Part shown: positions 54,695-63,741 of the stretch, piece by piece
Numbering within the stretch: position 1 is the stretch's first letter
How the letters are laid out: every line of letters starts with the position of its first letter
Assembly (NCBI RefSeq): GCF_900094625.1
Contig: NZ_FMAJ01000002.1
Coordinates: 124,001-188,000 of the forward strand
DNA: 64,000 nucleotides
DNA from: Rhizobium aethiopicum
GTDB taxonomy: Bacteria > Pseudomonadota > Alphaproteobacteria > Rhizobiales > Rhizobiaceae
Reading direction: 5' to 3'
Notes under the pieces: model-generated
Databases searched by the model: none
Seen by the model: the letters and a program-made list of their open reading frames with translations, nothing else
What the model was told of the DNA's origin: nothing
Translations under genes and position numbers: made by a program

Positions 54695-54995
54695 GGCTTT
54701 ATCCATATCTATTGGTAACTTTGCCCTGCCTATGCGGGAATGGCCGGCTCGGGTCAAGGGTTTGCGGCACGAATCGAAAAAGCATCGAGGCGCGAACGGC
54801 GATCCAGGCCGTAAGTTGGCCTCGTCATATTTGCCGCGTTCGATGGGAATCGGGTGCAGTGATTTAAGAGAAGCGATGGTACCTTCTGCTGTCCATTGCG
54901 ACATTTACGTCATTGAACTGCCGTGCTGACGGTGCAATATATTCTCTGCGGATGTTTCTTCCGCCTTTTCATGTCATCAACGGGTGGATTTTCCG
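54695..54995. other. Divergent intergenic region between ychF and clpS
   Basis: About 301 bases. No gene, terminator or repeat was recognised; it should hold the promoters of both flanking genes. Confidence 0.5.
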
Positions 54996-55307
54996 ATGAG
55001 TGACAATGACGTTGCCCTGAAACCGAAGACCAAGGTGAAGCCGAAGCTGGATAAGCCGAAGCTCTACAAGGTCATCCTTGTCAATGACGATTATACGCCG
55101 CGCGAATTCGTCATCGTGATCCTGAAGGCCGTGTTCCGAATGAGCGAGGAGACGGGCTATCGGGTGATGATGACGGCGCACAAGCTCGGCTCCTGCGTGG
55201 TCGTGGTCTGCGCCAAGGATATCGCCGAGACCAAGGCCAAGGAGGGCATCGACCTCGCAAAGGAGATGGGCTTTCCGCTGATGTTCACCACCGAGCCCGA
55301 GGAATAG
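54996..55307 (+). CDS. clpS: ClpS2-type N-degron adaptor
   Basis: A 103-residue adaptor that delivers N-end-rule substrates to ClpAP. The binding pocket start LYKVILVNDDYTPREFVIVIL keeps the Asn-Asp pair, but the usual Met after TP (TPMEFV) is Arg (TPREFV). RVMMTAHKLGSCVVVVC follows, with the pocket His in TAHK. The basic start and AETKAKEGIDLAKEMGFPLMFTTEPEE end resemble the second alphaproteobacterial paralogue, ClpS2, rather than the ClpS next to clpA. clpA is not nearby. A GTG at 54984 is a less likely start. Confidence 0.9.
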   Translation: MSDNDVALKPKTKVKPKLDKPKLYKVILVNDDYTPREFVIVILKAVFRMSEETGYRVMMTAHKLGSCVVVVCAKDIAETKAKEGIDLAKEMGFPLMFTTEPEE

Positions 55308-55318
55308 GTCCTCTGATC

Positions 55319-55771
55319 TCAGGCTCGGCGGATCTGATAACCGGTCTTGTCCTGCAGGAAGCCGCAATTTTCGTAGAAGCGCAGCGTCGCCGGGTTTTTC
55401 GAGCCGGTCAGCAGCATCACCTTGTAGCAACCGGCTTTCCAGGCCTCAGTCACGGCACGGTTGATGACAGCGCCGGCGTAGCCATGCCGGCGATAATCGG
55501 CATGGGTGACGACGTTTTCGATGAGCGCATAGGAGGCGCCGTTCCGCGTCAGATTTGGGATGACGACCAGCGTGGCGGTCGCGGCAGCGAAATCGCCGGT
55601 AAAGCCGATGAATAGGGTCATGCCGGGCTGAGCGAGCATGGCGGAGAAGCGCTCCTCGGCTGTGGTCCGGTCTAGTATCGGATCGGCAGGATTCAAATGT
55701 TCGTAAAGAGTGGTCAATCCCGGAAGATCGCCGGCGGCGGCCGGACGGATGGTAAAGTCCTGGCCCCGCAT
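55319..55771 (-). CDS. GNAT family N-acetyltransferase
   Basis: A 150-residue protein. Features are FTIRPAAAGDLPGLTTLYEHLNP, motif A HADYRRHGYAGAVINRAVTEAW and VMLLTGSKNPATLRFYENCGF with the final Tyr/Phe active-site region. It lies 5 bases after the pth stop, so it is in the same operon. Substrate unknown. Confidence 0.88.
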   Translation of the reverse strand: MRGQDFTIRPAAAGDLPGLTTLYEHLNPADPILDRTTAEERFSAMLAQPGMTLFIGFTGDFAAATATLVVIPNLTRNGASYALIENVVTHADYRRHGYAGAVINRAVTEAWKAGCYKVMLLTGSKNPATLRFYENCGFLQDKTGYQIRRA

Positions 55772-55776
55772 CCGTC

Positions 55777-56508
55777 TTATTCCCCCTTGTTGCCGAACAT
55801 CTTCTTCAGCATGTCCGCCATCGGGCCGCTGGTCGGCAGCTTCGGCTGATTGTTGTTGCGGGCCTGGCGGATATGCGACTGGCCGGCCGGCTTCTTCTCG
55901 CTGTCCTTGCTTTCCTTCCTCGGCTTCTCCTCTTCGGCCTTGCCGCCGAGCGCGAGCGCGATCTTGTTCATCAGCTGCGAATCCTCGTTCCGCACCAGCA
56001 TATCGGCATTGTCGGCCAGCGTATCGAGAAGCGGCTCCAGCCAGGCTTTATCGGCCTTGGCGAAATCGCCGAGCACATGGTTCTGCACCATTTCCTTGAC
56101 GCCGGGATGGCCGATGCCGAGCCGCAGCCGCCGGTATTCCTTGCCGCAGTGGGCGTCCAGCGACCTGATGCCGTTGTGGCCACCATGGCCGCCGCCGGTT
56201 TTCAGCCGCGCCTTGCCCGGCAGCAGGTCGAGTTCGTCATAAATCGCGACGAGGTCGGTGGGCTGGAGTTTGTAGAACCGCATCGCCTCGCCGACCGCCT
56301 CGCCGGAGAGGTTCATGAAGGTCTGCGGTTTGATCAACAGCACCTTGCCGCCGCCAAGTTCGCCTTCGGCGATCTCGGCCTTGAATTTCTTCGACCAGGG
56401 CGAAAAGCTGTGGCGCCGATGAATGGCGTCGACGGCCATAAAGCCGATATTGTGGCGATTGCCGGCGTATTTGCCGCCGGGATTGCCGAGACCCGCGATG
56501 ATCAGCAC
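55777..56508 (-). CDS. pth: Peptidyl-tRNA hydrolase
   Basis: A 243-residue enzyme that releases peptides from peptidyl-tRNA. Conserved features are [22 protein letters not shown] (catalytic His), [25 protein letters not shown] and [16 protein letters not shown]. The C-terminal tail (about 190-243) is a long charged extension ending [10 protein letters not shown], common in rhizobia. The GTG at 56508, preceded by GAGGA, gives [12 protein letters not shown]. Confidence 0.95.
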   Translation of the reverse strand: MLIIAGLGNPGGKYAGNRHNIGFMAVDAIHRRHSFSPWSKKFKAEIAEGELGGGKVLLIKPQTFMNLSGEAVGEAMRFYKLQPTDLVAIYDELDLLPGKARLKTGGGHGGHNGIRSLDAHCGKEYRRLRLGIGHPGVKEMVQNHVLGDFAKADKAWLEPLLDTLADNADMLVRNEDSQLMNKIALALGGKAEEEKPRKESKDSEKKPAGQSHIRQARNNNQPKLPTSGPMADMLKKMFGNKGE

Positions 56509-56597
56509 GGCTTGTCGTCCTCGCTTGAGCGTTTCCGACTTCACCACCCAAAAACGAAGGCAAAGTCAAGCTTAATTGGCGAGCCGCGACGACCGCA

Positions 56598-57311
56598 TCA
56601 TTCCGACAGGCTCATGCCGTATTTCAGAAAGATCTGTTTCTGGTCGCCATCGGCGATCAGCTTGTCGAGGGCATCCTGCATCTTGACGCGCAGATCCTCC
56701 GGAAAGCTCTTCTCGCAGGCGATGCCCATCGGTTGCGAGGAAAGCACGGTTACGATCTCCACCGGCTGATCGGCCTTCAATTTTTCGAAATAGAGTTCGG
56801 AGATCGGCATCATGTCGATGCGCCCGCCGAGCAGCTTGCGCAGCGTCGCGTTGAAGTCACTGGCGACATCGAGCTTGGTGAAACCGTTCTCCTTCAGTAT
56901 CGTCTCTGTGTAATCTTCACGCTGGGTGCCGATCGTGTATTTCTTCGCCTCTTCGAGATTGCCGGCTGTGACGCCCGAGCCCTTGCGGGTGATCAGGATA
57001 TTGCGGTCGATGAGCAGCGGCTCCACCCATTTGAACAGAGGATCGCGCGCTCCATTATGGGCGGTCGCGAAGACGCAGGTCATCGGTGCTGTGCGGGCAA
57101 GGCTGAAAGCGCGCGCCCAAGGCATGATCTCGATCGTATAGTCGACGCCGATCGCGGCCATCACCTTTTCGACCTGCTCGACGGTCGCGCCCTTTATCTC
57201 CTTGCCATCGCGATAGTTGAAGGGGGCATAGTCCTCGGTTGTGAAGGTCACCGTTTGCGCGTGGGCGGCGCAGGGCAGCGCCAGCCATGCGAGAAGCAGG
57301 AGCTTTTTCAT
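56598..57311 (-). CDS. Periplasmic solute-binding protein (family 3-like)
   Basis: A 237-residue exported protein. AAGGAGA lies 7 bases before the ATG; the signal peptide MKKLLLLAWLALPCAAHA is followed by TVTFTTEDYAPFNYRDGKEIKGATVEQVEKVM, the start of a type II amino-acid-like binding domain. No transporter genes adjoin it. The GGDEF-EAL gene ends 23 bases upstream on the same strand, so the two are probably co-transcribed and the binding protein may feed a sensor rather than a permease. Confidence 0.88.
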   Translation of the reverse strand: MKKLLLLAWLALPCAAHAQTVTFTTEDYAPFNYRDGKEIKGATVEQVEKVMAAIGVDYTIEIMPWARAFSLARTAPMTCVFATAHNGARDPLFKWVEPLLIDRNILITRKGSGVTAGNLEEAKKYTIGTQREDYTETILKENGFTKLDVASDFNATLRKLLGGRIDMMPISELYFEKLKADQPVEIVTVLSSQPMGIACEKSFPEDLRVKMQDALDKLIADGDQKQIFLKYGMSLSE

Positions 57312-57334
57312 CGTGTCGTCTCCTTCGTTCTTCG

Positions 57335-59686
57335 TTACGAGGCGCGTGCGACGGCAGATTGAGGGGCCATCAATTCCTCGATGAGCGCGGCTGCGTGCTG
57401 CGGACGATGGAAGAGATAGCCCTGGCCGTAGTCCAGGCCCATCTGGTGAAGCGTGCGGCATTCCTCTTCCGTCTCGATGCCCTCGGCAATGACGGTGCAG
57501 TTCATCTTGTGGGACAGGGTAGTGATACTTTCGATCAGCATGCGGCTCTTCTGGCGTACGTCGTCGTCGCCGTCGTTGATCGCGCGGGTGAAGGACTGGT
57601 CGATCTTGATGATGTCAACAGGGAAACGGTTGAGGTAGCTCAGTGACGAATAGCCGGTGCCGAAATCGTCGAGCGCGATGCGGCAGCCGAAGCGACGAAG
57701 CTCTGTGACGATCATGCGAATCTGGGGGTTGTCGTGCATCAGCACGGCTTCGGTGATTTCGACGACGATGCGCTCGGGGCGGATGCCGTTGCGACCGACG
57801 ATCGCGGCAAGACGGGCCGGCAGCGCCGGGTCGAACTGCAGCGGCGAGAAGTTGATGGCGAGGTAGGTATCTTGCATTCCCGATATGCGAGAGATTTTCG
57901 CAAGATTGGAGATTGCCTTTTCCATGATGACGTTGCCGACGCGAACGATCTTGCCCGTCTCCTCGGCGACGTTGATAATCTCGGCCGGCGGCATCAGACC
58001 CTTCTGCGGATGGCTGAGGCGCATCAGCGCTTCGAAACCGGCGATGCCGCGGCCGTTCAGGTTGACGATCGGCTGCAGGAAAGCTTCGAACCAATTGTCG
58101 ACGAGACCGGATTCGATATTGGCCTCGATTTCGGCGCGGCTTCGGGCGCGGTCGAGCATCGCGCTGTCGAAGAGCTGCGCGCCATTCTTACCGTCACGTT
58201 TCTTGGCATACATGGCCATATCGGACTTCTGCAGCAGCTCGGCCGCGGTCGCGGCGTGATGAGGGTAGATGGCGATGCCGATCGAAGCGCTCAGATGCAT
58301 GTCCGGGGCGAATGGTGTTTCGAAGATTGAGGCGATCTGTTCACACATCGCCGCGGCACGCCTTTCGGCGTCCTTCGCCGGCAGCAGGATGGCGAATTCG
58401 TCGCCACCGAGACGGGCGGCTTCATCGGAAGGGGCAAGATGGCTCTTGAGGCGCCCGACGAGCTCGATCAGCGCCGTGTCGCCGGCGGCATGCCCCATAT
58501 TGTCATTGATCCACTTGAAGCGGTCGAGATCGACGAAGAGGCAGGCGAGTTCCTGGCCGGCGGCGTCGGCGGCAGCGATCTTGTTATCGAGCACCGCTTC
58601 GAAACCCTGGCGGTTGAGGAGACCGGTCAGATGGTCGGTAATTGCCTGGCGATGGTTGCGGTCCTCCGAAGCCTTCAGCTCGGTCACATCGGTCATGACG
58701 GACAGCGAGAGGCGATCGTGAGCGCCGGCGCCGGCCTCCGATTCCATGATGAGGACGTCCATGGTGCGGCCATCCAGGCAGACGAATTTGACGGTGACCG
58801 TCATGCCGTGTTCGGCCTGGCGGCGCTTGACGAATTTGTCGCGGCTGTTTGACGTGACCAAATCTGCGAAATTACGGCCGATCACGTCGGCGCGACTATA
58901 ACCGGTGGCAAGCAGCCAATAGTCGCTGACGGCGGTGATGCGGTCCTCCTCATCGAGCGAGAAGAGCATGGCGGGCGTCAGATTGTAGATATCGGTGGCG
59001 CGGCGATGGGCGAGCTTCAGCTCCTTCTCCTCGCTTTCGAGCTTGGTTTGCATCTCGTTGAAGCTGCGTGCAAGCCGCCCCATCTCGTCGTTCGACTGCC
59101 AGTCGACATGATGGCGGGAGCCGAGCTGCCGGGTGGCTTCGATTGCTGCCGTCAGACGCATCAGCGGCTGGATGACGAAAAATCGGTTGCCGATCAACGC
59201 AGTGCCGAAAACGGTGAGAACCGCGAAGATGAAGATCGAAATGAAGACGACCTCTTCCTGCTTCAGGCCGGAAAACAATCCGAGAGCGGGATAGTAGACG
59301 CTGATGCTGCCGAGGTTCTTCGGACCGTCGACTGTGTTGTAGATGATGGCGCGCGAGACCTGCACGAGGTCGCCGTCAAAGGAACGCGGAATGGTGGATT
59401 GGCTGACGTCGAGCTGCCCCGACTGATCACGCACCTCCACCTTGACGATGGCCCCTTGAGAGACAACCGTCGCGCTGATCTGAGTGACGCTTTCCTCATC
59501 GAGATCCCAGAGCGGTTTTGCCAGGGCTTGAGCGTTGGCGACAAGAAGAACAGAGATATGATCGCGTATTTCCTTGTCGGCTCGTTCCGAGGAAAGAAAA
59601 AGGAAGAGAACAAAAAGCGGAGCGACAAAAACAAGCAGCGCTCCGCAAACAATCCCAAAAAACCTGTTCTCAACGGAATTGTTCAT
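57335..59686 (-). CDS. Membrane-bound PAS-GGDEF-EAL cyclic-di-GMP enzyme
   Basis: A 783-residue sensor. TM1 (about 9-31), periplasmic domain (about 32-145), TM2 (about 147-168), HAMP (about 170-220, RLARSFNEMQTKLESEEKELK), PAS (about 228-345), GGDEF (about 350-510) and EAL (about 520-770). The cyclase motif GGDEF (427-431) and the phosphodiesterase motifs EAL (552-554), DDFGTGYSSL and EGIETEEE are all intact, so either activity is possible. The periplasmic domain and the binding-protein gene directly downstream suggest that a bound solute sets the output. Confidence 0.93.
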   Translation of the reverse strand: MNNSVENRFFGIVCGALLVFVAPLFVLFLFLSSERADKEIRDHISVLLVANAQALAKPLWDLDEESVTQISATVVSQGAIVKVEVRDQSGQLDVSQSTIPRSFDGDLVQVSRAIIYNTVDGPKNLGSISVYYPALGLFSGLKQEEVVFISIFIFAVLTVFGTALIGNRFFVIQPLMRLTAAIEATRQLGSRHHVDWQSNDEMGRLARSFNEMQTKLESEEKELKLAHRRATDIYNLTPAMLFSLDEEDRITAVSDYWLLATGYSRADVIGRNFADLVTSNSRDKFVKRRQAEHGMTVTVKFVCLDGRTMDVLIMESEAGAGAHDRLSLSVMTDVTELKASEDRNHRQAITDHLTGLLNRQGFEAVLDNKIAAADAAGQELACLFVDLDRFKWINDNMGHAAGDTALIELVGRLKSHLAPSDEAARLGGDEFAILLPAKDAERRAAAMCEQIASIFETPFAPDMHLSASIGIAIYPHHAATAAELLQKSDMAMYAKKRDGKNGAQLFDSAMLDRARSRAEIEANIESGLVDNWFEAFLQPIVNLNGRGIAGFEALMRLSHPQKGLMPPAEIINVAEETGKIVRVGNVIMEKAISNLAKISRISGMQDTYLAINFSPLQFDPALPARLAAIVGRNGIRPERIVVEITEAVLMHDNPQIRMIVTELRRFGCRIALDDFGTGYSSLSYLNRFPVDIIKIDQSFTRAINDGDDDVRQKSRMLIESITTLSHKMNCTVIAEGIETEEECRTLHQMGLDYGQGYLFHRPQHAAALIEELMAPQSAVARAS

Positions 59687-59833
59687 GGTTCCGTCTACTC
59701 CCCCAGGCCGGCCATATTTGCTGTCACGCGTTCAGGCCGGCTTCTTCGCAGCTGACGGCACATGCTTTCACGAATATGTTAAATGTTGCTGAAACGGAGG
59801 CTTGGCGTTCAACGAAAAGCCCGCCTTCCCCAG

Positions 59834-59878
59834 TGAACTGCCCCGAAAGTTGGACGACAACCTTCGGGGGCCAGTTCA
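59834..59878. repeat. Imperfect 45-base palindrome, insertion-element-end-like
   Basis: TGAACTGCCCCGAAAGTTG, a 5-base centre, then CAACCTTCGGGGGCCAGTTCA. The outer bases and the GAAAGTTGGAC block resemble IS3-family inverted ends as I remember them. It may be a relic of an excised element or a protein site. It lies between two minus-strand genes. Confidence 0.5.
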
Positions 59879-59918
59879 GGGGAAGACGGGCCATATGCTT
59901 TACAATTGGTCGAAGCGA

Positions 59919-60533
59919 TCAGGCTTCGGCTTCGCCTTCAGCCTCGGCGGCGCTCTCGTCGACACCGGCAGCAGGAGCGACGATGGTCGCGATCGTGAAG
60001 TCGCGGTCGATGACCGGGGTCACGCCCTTCGGCAGGGTGACTTCCGAAATATGGATGCTGTCGCCGATCTTCTTGCCGCTAAGGTCAATGTCGAAGAATT
60101 CCGGGATCGCGTCGGCCGGGCAGTGAACTTCAACTTGATGGCGGACGATGTTCAAAACGCCGCCGACCTTGAGGCCCGGGGACTTCGCTTCATTGGTGAA
60201 GTGAACCGGGATTTCGACGCTCACCTGGGTGTTAGCGGAGACGCGCAGGAAATCGACATGCATCGTGAAATCACGAACCGGGTCGAGCTGGTAGTCCTTC
60301 GGCAGAACCTTGTACTTCCTGCCGTCGACTTCGATCGTTGCCACGGTGGTCATGAAGCCACCGGCGTGAATGCGCTTCGTCACCTCATTGGTGTTGAGAG
60401 CGATGGCAATGGGGGCCTGCTTGTCACCATAGATGACAGCGGGAATCAAACCGTTGCGGCGAAGTTCACGGGCGGACCCCTTACCAACCCGTTCGCGCGC
60501 CTCGGCCTTGAGCTCGTAAGTTTCCTGGCTCAT
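59919..60533 (-). CDS. rplY: 50S ribosomal protein L25 (CTC form)
   Basis: A 204-residue protein of the long (TL5/CTC) L25 form that binds 5S rRNA. The N-terminal L25 domain ([30 protein letters not shown]) is followed by the C-terminal beta domain ([14 protein letters not shown] [16 protein letters not shown]) and a short acidic tail. AAAGGAA precedes the ATG. Confidence 0.95.
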   Translation of the reverse strand: MSQETYELKAEARERVGKGSARELRRNGLIPAVIYGDKQAPIAIALNTNEVTKRIHAGGFMTTVATIEVDGRKYKVLPKDYQLDPVRDFTMHVDFLRVSANTQVSVEIPVHFTNEAKSPGLKVGGVLNIVRHQVEVHCPADAIPEFFDIDLSGKKIGDSIHISEVTLPKGVTPVIDRDFTIATIVAPAAGVDESAAEAEGEAEA

Positions 60534-60934
60534 GGCTATTCCTTTCGAGGTTATTTGGAGAGTTCGGCGGCGGCCAGAAGCCTTGTGCCAGCGAACTGGA
60601 GGCGGGTTTCCCCATCCTCATCCGCGTTGCCTCCAAGGGTGTCTACGCGGACCGGTGGCCTATATTATAAGTCGCTCGGAAACGCAAGTTGCCGATTGCT
60701 GCGGTTTTTAGGTGATATACAGGGCTTTCGCCCCGGCGCTCAATTGTCGAGTCCTGGCAACCTTCCGAGATCGCATCCGCCCTCCGGTCTCAATGCGAAT
60801 CCCCTTAAATCAGTCGCGATCTGCGCCTGTTCGAAAGCAAATTTGTCAGTGCCTGCCGCCACTTGGCTTGACATCGGCGCGCTTCGCATCTTTGGATGGC
60901 CGCAATCAAAAAGCGGCTGAGGAGAAACCAGACT
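60534..60934. other. Divergent intergenic region upstream of rplY
   Basis: About 401 bases between the rplY start and the start of the exported unknown gene. A TATAAT sits on the minus strand at 60664-60669, a likely rplY -10 giving a leader of about 120 bases; no clear -35 was settled. No tRNA or structured RNA was recognised. Confidence 0.5.
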
Positions 60935-62470
60935 ATGCGTCTTAAACTTGTCACGGCAACGAGCATGCTTGCCCTTTGCCTTTTTACTGCGGCCGAAAGC
61001 GCGGAGATCAACCAGGACGGCGCCAATGCGGTCAAGGAGACTCTGACCAAGCTGCTTCCCGATGATCTAGCGAAGAGCGGCTTTATCACCGTCAATCCGG
61101 CCGGCACACGCTACGAGATCATCTACGATCTGGCGAAGCTGCTCACGAAAGTCGATCCGGCGACCTTCACGATCAACGGGCTGACCCCGTTCTCGACTTT
61201 CGCCACGCCGCTCGACAACGGGCTTTGGAACATCGAAGGCAACGACAGTTTCAACGTCTCCGGCCATTTCAAAGATCCGGATCAGAAAAAGACGGATTTC
61301 ACCTATTCCATCGCTTCGATGGTGTATAGCGGTGTTTTCGACCCCGCAATCAGCTATCTGCGCTCCGGCACCTTCGCGGTCAAGGATGTCAAGATCGCCA
61401 GCAAGTCCGAAACCGAGGAAGTTCATGCCAGCATCGCCGGCATGGACCAGAAGCTGAGTTCGACGGACAGCGCAGGCGGCAATGGACGTATCGATTTTGT
61501 CGGCAGCGCCTCGATGTCCGGCTTCGTCGAGCAGGTTTCCGGCTTGCAGATGCCACCCATCGAAATTCGTGCCGGCTCGATCAACGTCGATGCCAAGGTG
61601 AATGGCCTTCCGGCCAAGCAGATTCGGGAGATGGTTTTCTTCGTGCTCGACCATCTCGACGAGAAGGAATTGAGTCCTGAAAACAGCGACAAGATAAAGG
61701 CAATAGCAAAGGACGCCTTCCCGCTGCTGACTTTGTTCAGCGAGACGATTGCGGTCAACGATCTCACGATCGGCAGCGAGATGGGTAAGGGCGGCGCCAA
61801 GGCATTCGGCTATAACCTCGCGATCGACGGGCCGAGCGACGCCATGCGTTTCGGCTTCGGCATGAACGCGCAGGAGATCAGCCTCGACACGCCGCTAATG
61901 CCGGCAAACTACGCGAGCTTCATGCCGACCAACTTCGATTTTCAGCTCGCAGTTCCGAACCTGGATTTCGCAAGCTTCGGTGACGCCGTCATGGCGGTGG
62001 ATTTCAACGCTGAAGCGCCAGAAAAGACCGGCGAGGAGATGGCGAAGAAGCTCTTCCGCGACGGCCGGCTTGCCGTCGAGTTCCCCAGGATCAGCGCCAA
62101 ATCCGCGGTCTATGACTTCGATATGACGGGCAAGATCGAAGGCCGGGTCGACACCGAAAAGGACTATTCGATGGAGGCGACGATCCTTGCCCGCGATCTC
62201 GACAAGACGATCGCGGCGGTTCAGGAGCTTGCCAAGACTGATCCCGATCTCAACCAGGTCTCCTTCGGCATCATGATGGTGAAGGGCTTCGCCAAGACCG
62301 ATCCCGACGGCCGTTCGCGCTGGGATATCAGCGTCAGCCGCGATGGTTCCGTGGCGGTCAATGGCCAGCAGATCAAGGGACCGGACGGTCCGGAGGATCA
62401 GGGGCTGGAGCCGGACCAGGAATCGGATCAAGGTCAGGAGGCGGAGCCTGCGCCGCCGCAGCAGCCCTGA
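60935..62470 (+). CDS. Exported hypothetical protein, rhizobial
   Basis: A 511-residue protein starting MRLKLVTATSMLALCLFTAAESAEINQDG, a signal peptide cleaved near residue 22, with GGAG upstream. The body alternates short beta-like segments (NGLTPFSTFATPL, NVSGHFKDP, AGSINVDAKVNGLP, MTGKIEGRVDTEKDYSMEATIL) without Cys. The tail (about 480-511) is rich in Gln, Glu, Asp and Pro. I do not recognise a family. It has its own terminator. Confidence 0.78.
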   Translation: MRLKLVTATSMLALCLFTAAESAEINQDGANAVKETLTKLLPDDLAKSGFITVNPAGTRYEIIYDLAKLLTKVDPATFTINGLTPFSTFATPLDNGLWNIEGNDSFNVSGHFKDPDQKKTDFTYSIASMVYSGVFDPAISYLRSGTFAVKDVKIASKSETEEVHASIAGMDQKLSSTDSAGGNGRIDFVGSASMSGFVEQVSGLQMPPIEIRAGSINVDAKVNGLPAKQIREMVFFVLDHLDEKELSPENSDKIKAIAKDAFPLLTLFSETIAVNDLTIGSEMGKGGAKAFGYNLAIDGPSDAMRFGFGMNAQEISLDTPLMPANYASFMPTNFDFQLAVPNLDFASFGDAVMAVDFNAEAPEKTGEEMAKKLFRDGRLAVEFPRISAKSAVYDFDMTGKIEGRVDTEKDYSMEATILARDLDKTIAAVQELAKTDPDLNQVSFGIMMVKGFAKTDPDGRSRWDISVSRDGSVAVNGQQIKGPDGPEDQGLEPDQESDQGQEAEPAPPQQP

Positions 62471-62495
62471 GTGGTTTCAATTGGAATCAGAAATG

Positions 62496-62524
62496 AAAGA
62501 GGCCGGCCTTGTGCCGGCCTCTTT
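62496..62524 (+). terminator. Terminator of exported protein gene
   Basis: AAAGAGGCCGGC-CTTGT-GCCGGCCTCTTT: a perfect 12-bp stem, 25 bases after the stop. Symmetry could end both strands. Confidence 0.9.
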
Positions 62525-62671
62525 GCGTCTGACGTCACGCTGCGTCAGCGAGACCAATGTTCGGCACGACGGCTTATTCCGGCTCCAGGAGCGCGGGTTA
62601 GCGACCAATTGAGGGCCAACCATGATGCGCCTCGCCGGTATGCCCGATGGTACTGGTTCATCTAATGCGGA

Positions 62672-62700
62672 AATTGAAAGAGCCGGTCGAATGCCGGCTC
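62672..62700 (-). terminator. Terminator of prs
   Basis: On the minus strand, GAGCCGG-(7)-CCGGCTC followed by TTTCAATTT, directly after the prs stop. Confidence 0.85.
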
Positions 62701-62703
62701 ATT

Positions 62704-63636
62704 TTAATCGAAGAGGCTGGAGACGGACTCTTCCTGGCTCGTCCGGCTGATCGCTTCGCCGATCAGCGGGGCCGTGGTGACGATGCGGATATTGTGCGCA
62801 GAAAGGACCGCTGTGGTCGGCTGGATCGAATCCGTGATCACGAGTTCGCGCAGTTTAGAGGAGGTGACGCGGGTGACCGCGCCGCCGGAGAGAACACCGT
62901 GAGTAATATAGGCGGTGACGCTCGATGCGCCCTTGGCCAGCATCGCATCGGCGGCGTTGCAGAGCGTGCCGCCGGAATCGACGATGTCGTCGATCAGCAG
63001 ACAGTCCTTGCCGGTAACGTCGCCGATGATGTTCATGACTTCGGAATCACCAGGTCGATCGCGACGCTTGTCGACGATGGCAAGCAGACAGTCCAGGCGC
63101 TTGGCTAGCGCGCGGGCACGCACGACGCCACCGACATCAGGCGAGACGACCATGACGTTGCTGAGGTCATAGTGGCTCTTGATGTCGCGCGTCAGCACGG
63201 GCAGGGCGAAAAGGTTGTCTGTGGGTATGTCGAAGAAGCCCTGGATCTGACCCGCGTGGAGGTCGAGCGTCATGACGCGGTCGGCCCCAGCTTCGGTGAT
63301 GAGATTTGCCACCAGCTTGGCGGAGATCGGCGTGCGGCCGGAAGCGCGCCGGTCCTGGCGGGCATAACCGAAATAAGGAAGCACGGCAGTGATGCGGCGG
63401 GCCGATGAACGACGCATCGCGTCGATCATGATCAGCAGTTCCATCAGATGGTCATTGGCAGGAAAGGATGTAGGCTGGACGAGGAAAACGTCCTCACCGC
63501 GCACATTTTCCTGGATTTCGACGAAGATTTCCTGATCGGCAAACCTTCGGACACTGGCTCTCCCCAAGGGAACGTTGAGATAGTTGCAGATCGCTTCGGC
63601 GAGTTGCCGGTTCGAATTGCCTGCGAAAACCTTCAT
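62704..63636 (-). CDS. prs: Ribose-phosphate pyrophosphokinase (PRPP synthetase)
   Basis: A 310-residue enzyme making PRPP from ribose 5-phosphate and ATP for nucleotide, His and Trp synthesis. Landmarks are [74 protein letters not shown] (DLHA metal site) and the PRPP loop [15 protein letters not shown]. Its product is used by apt and the trp pathway in this window. Confidence 0.97.
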   Translation of the reverse strand: MKVFAGNSNRQLAEAICNYLNVPLGRASVRRFADQEIFVEIQENVRGEDVFLVQPTSFPANDHLMELLIMIDAMRRSSARRITAVLPYFGYARQDRRASGRTPISAKLVANLITEAGADRVMTLDLHAGQIQGFFDIPTDNLFALPVLTRDIKSHYDLSNVMVVSPDVGGVVRARALAKRLDCLLAIVDKRRDRPGDSEVMNIIGDVTGKDCLLIDDIVDSGGTLCNAADAMLAKGASSVTAYITHGVLSGGAVTRVTSSKLRELVITDSIQPTTAVLSAHNIRIVTTAPLIGEAISRTSQEESVSSLFD

Positions 63637-63741
63637 GTTGGTCCGCCTGTTATGCGCTGATAGCCGCGCTTTTTAGTCAGCTTCCCCGTGAATGCAAGGG
63701 CAAAGGCGCCACAGAGTTTCATATTTGCAAAAAGTTTGTGA

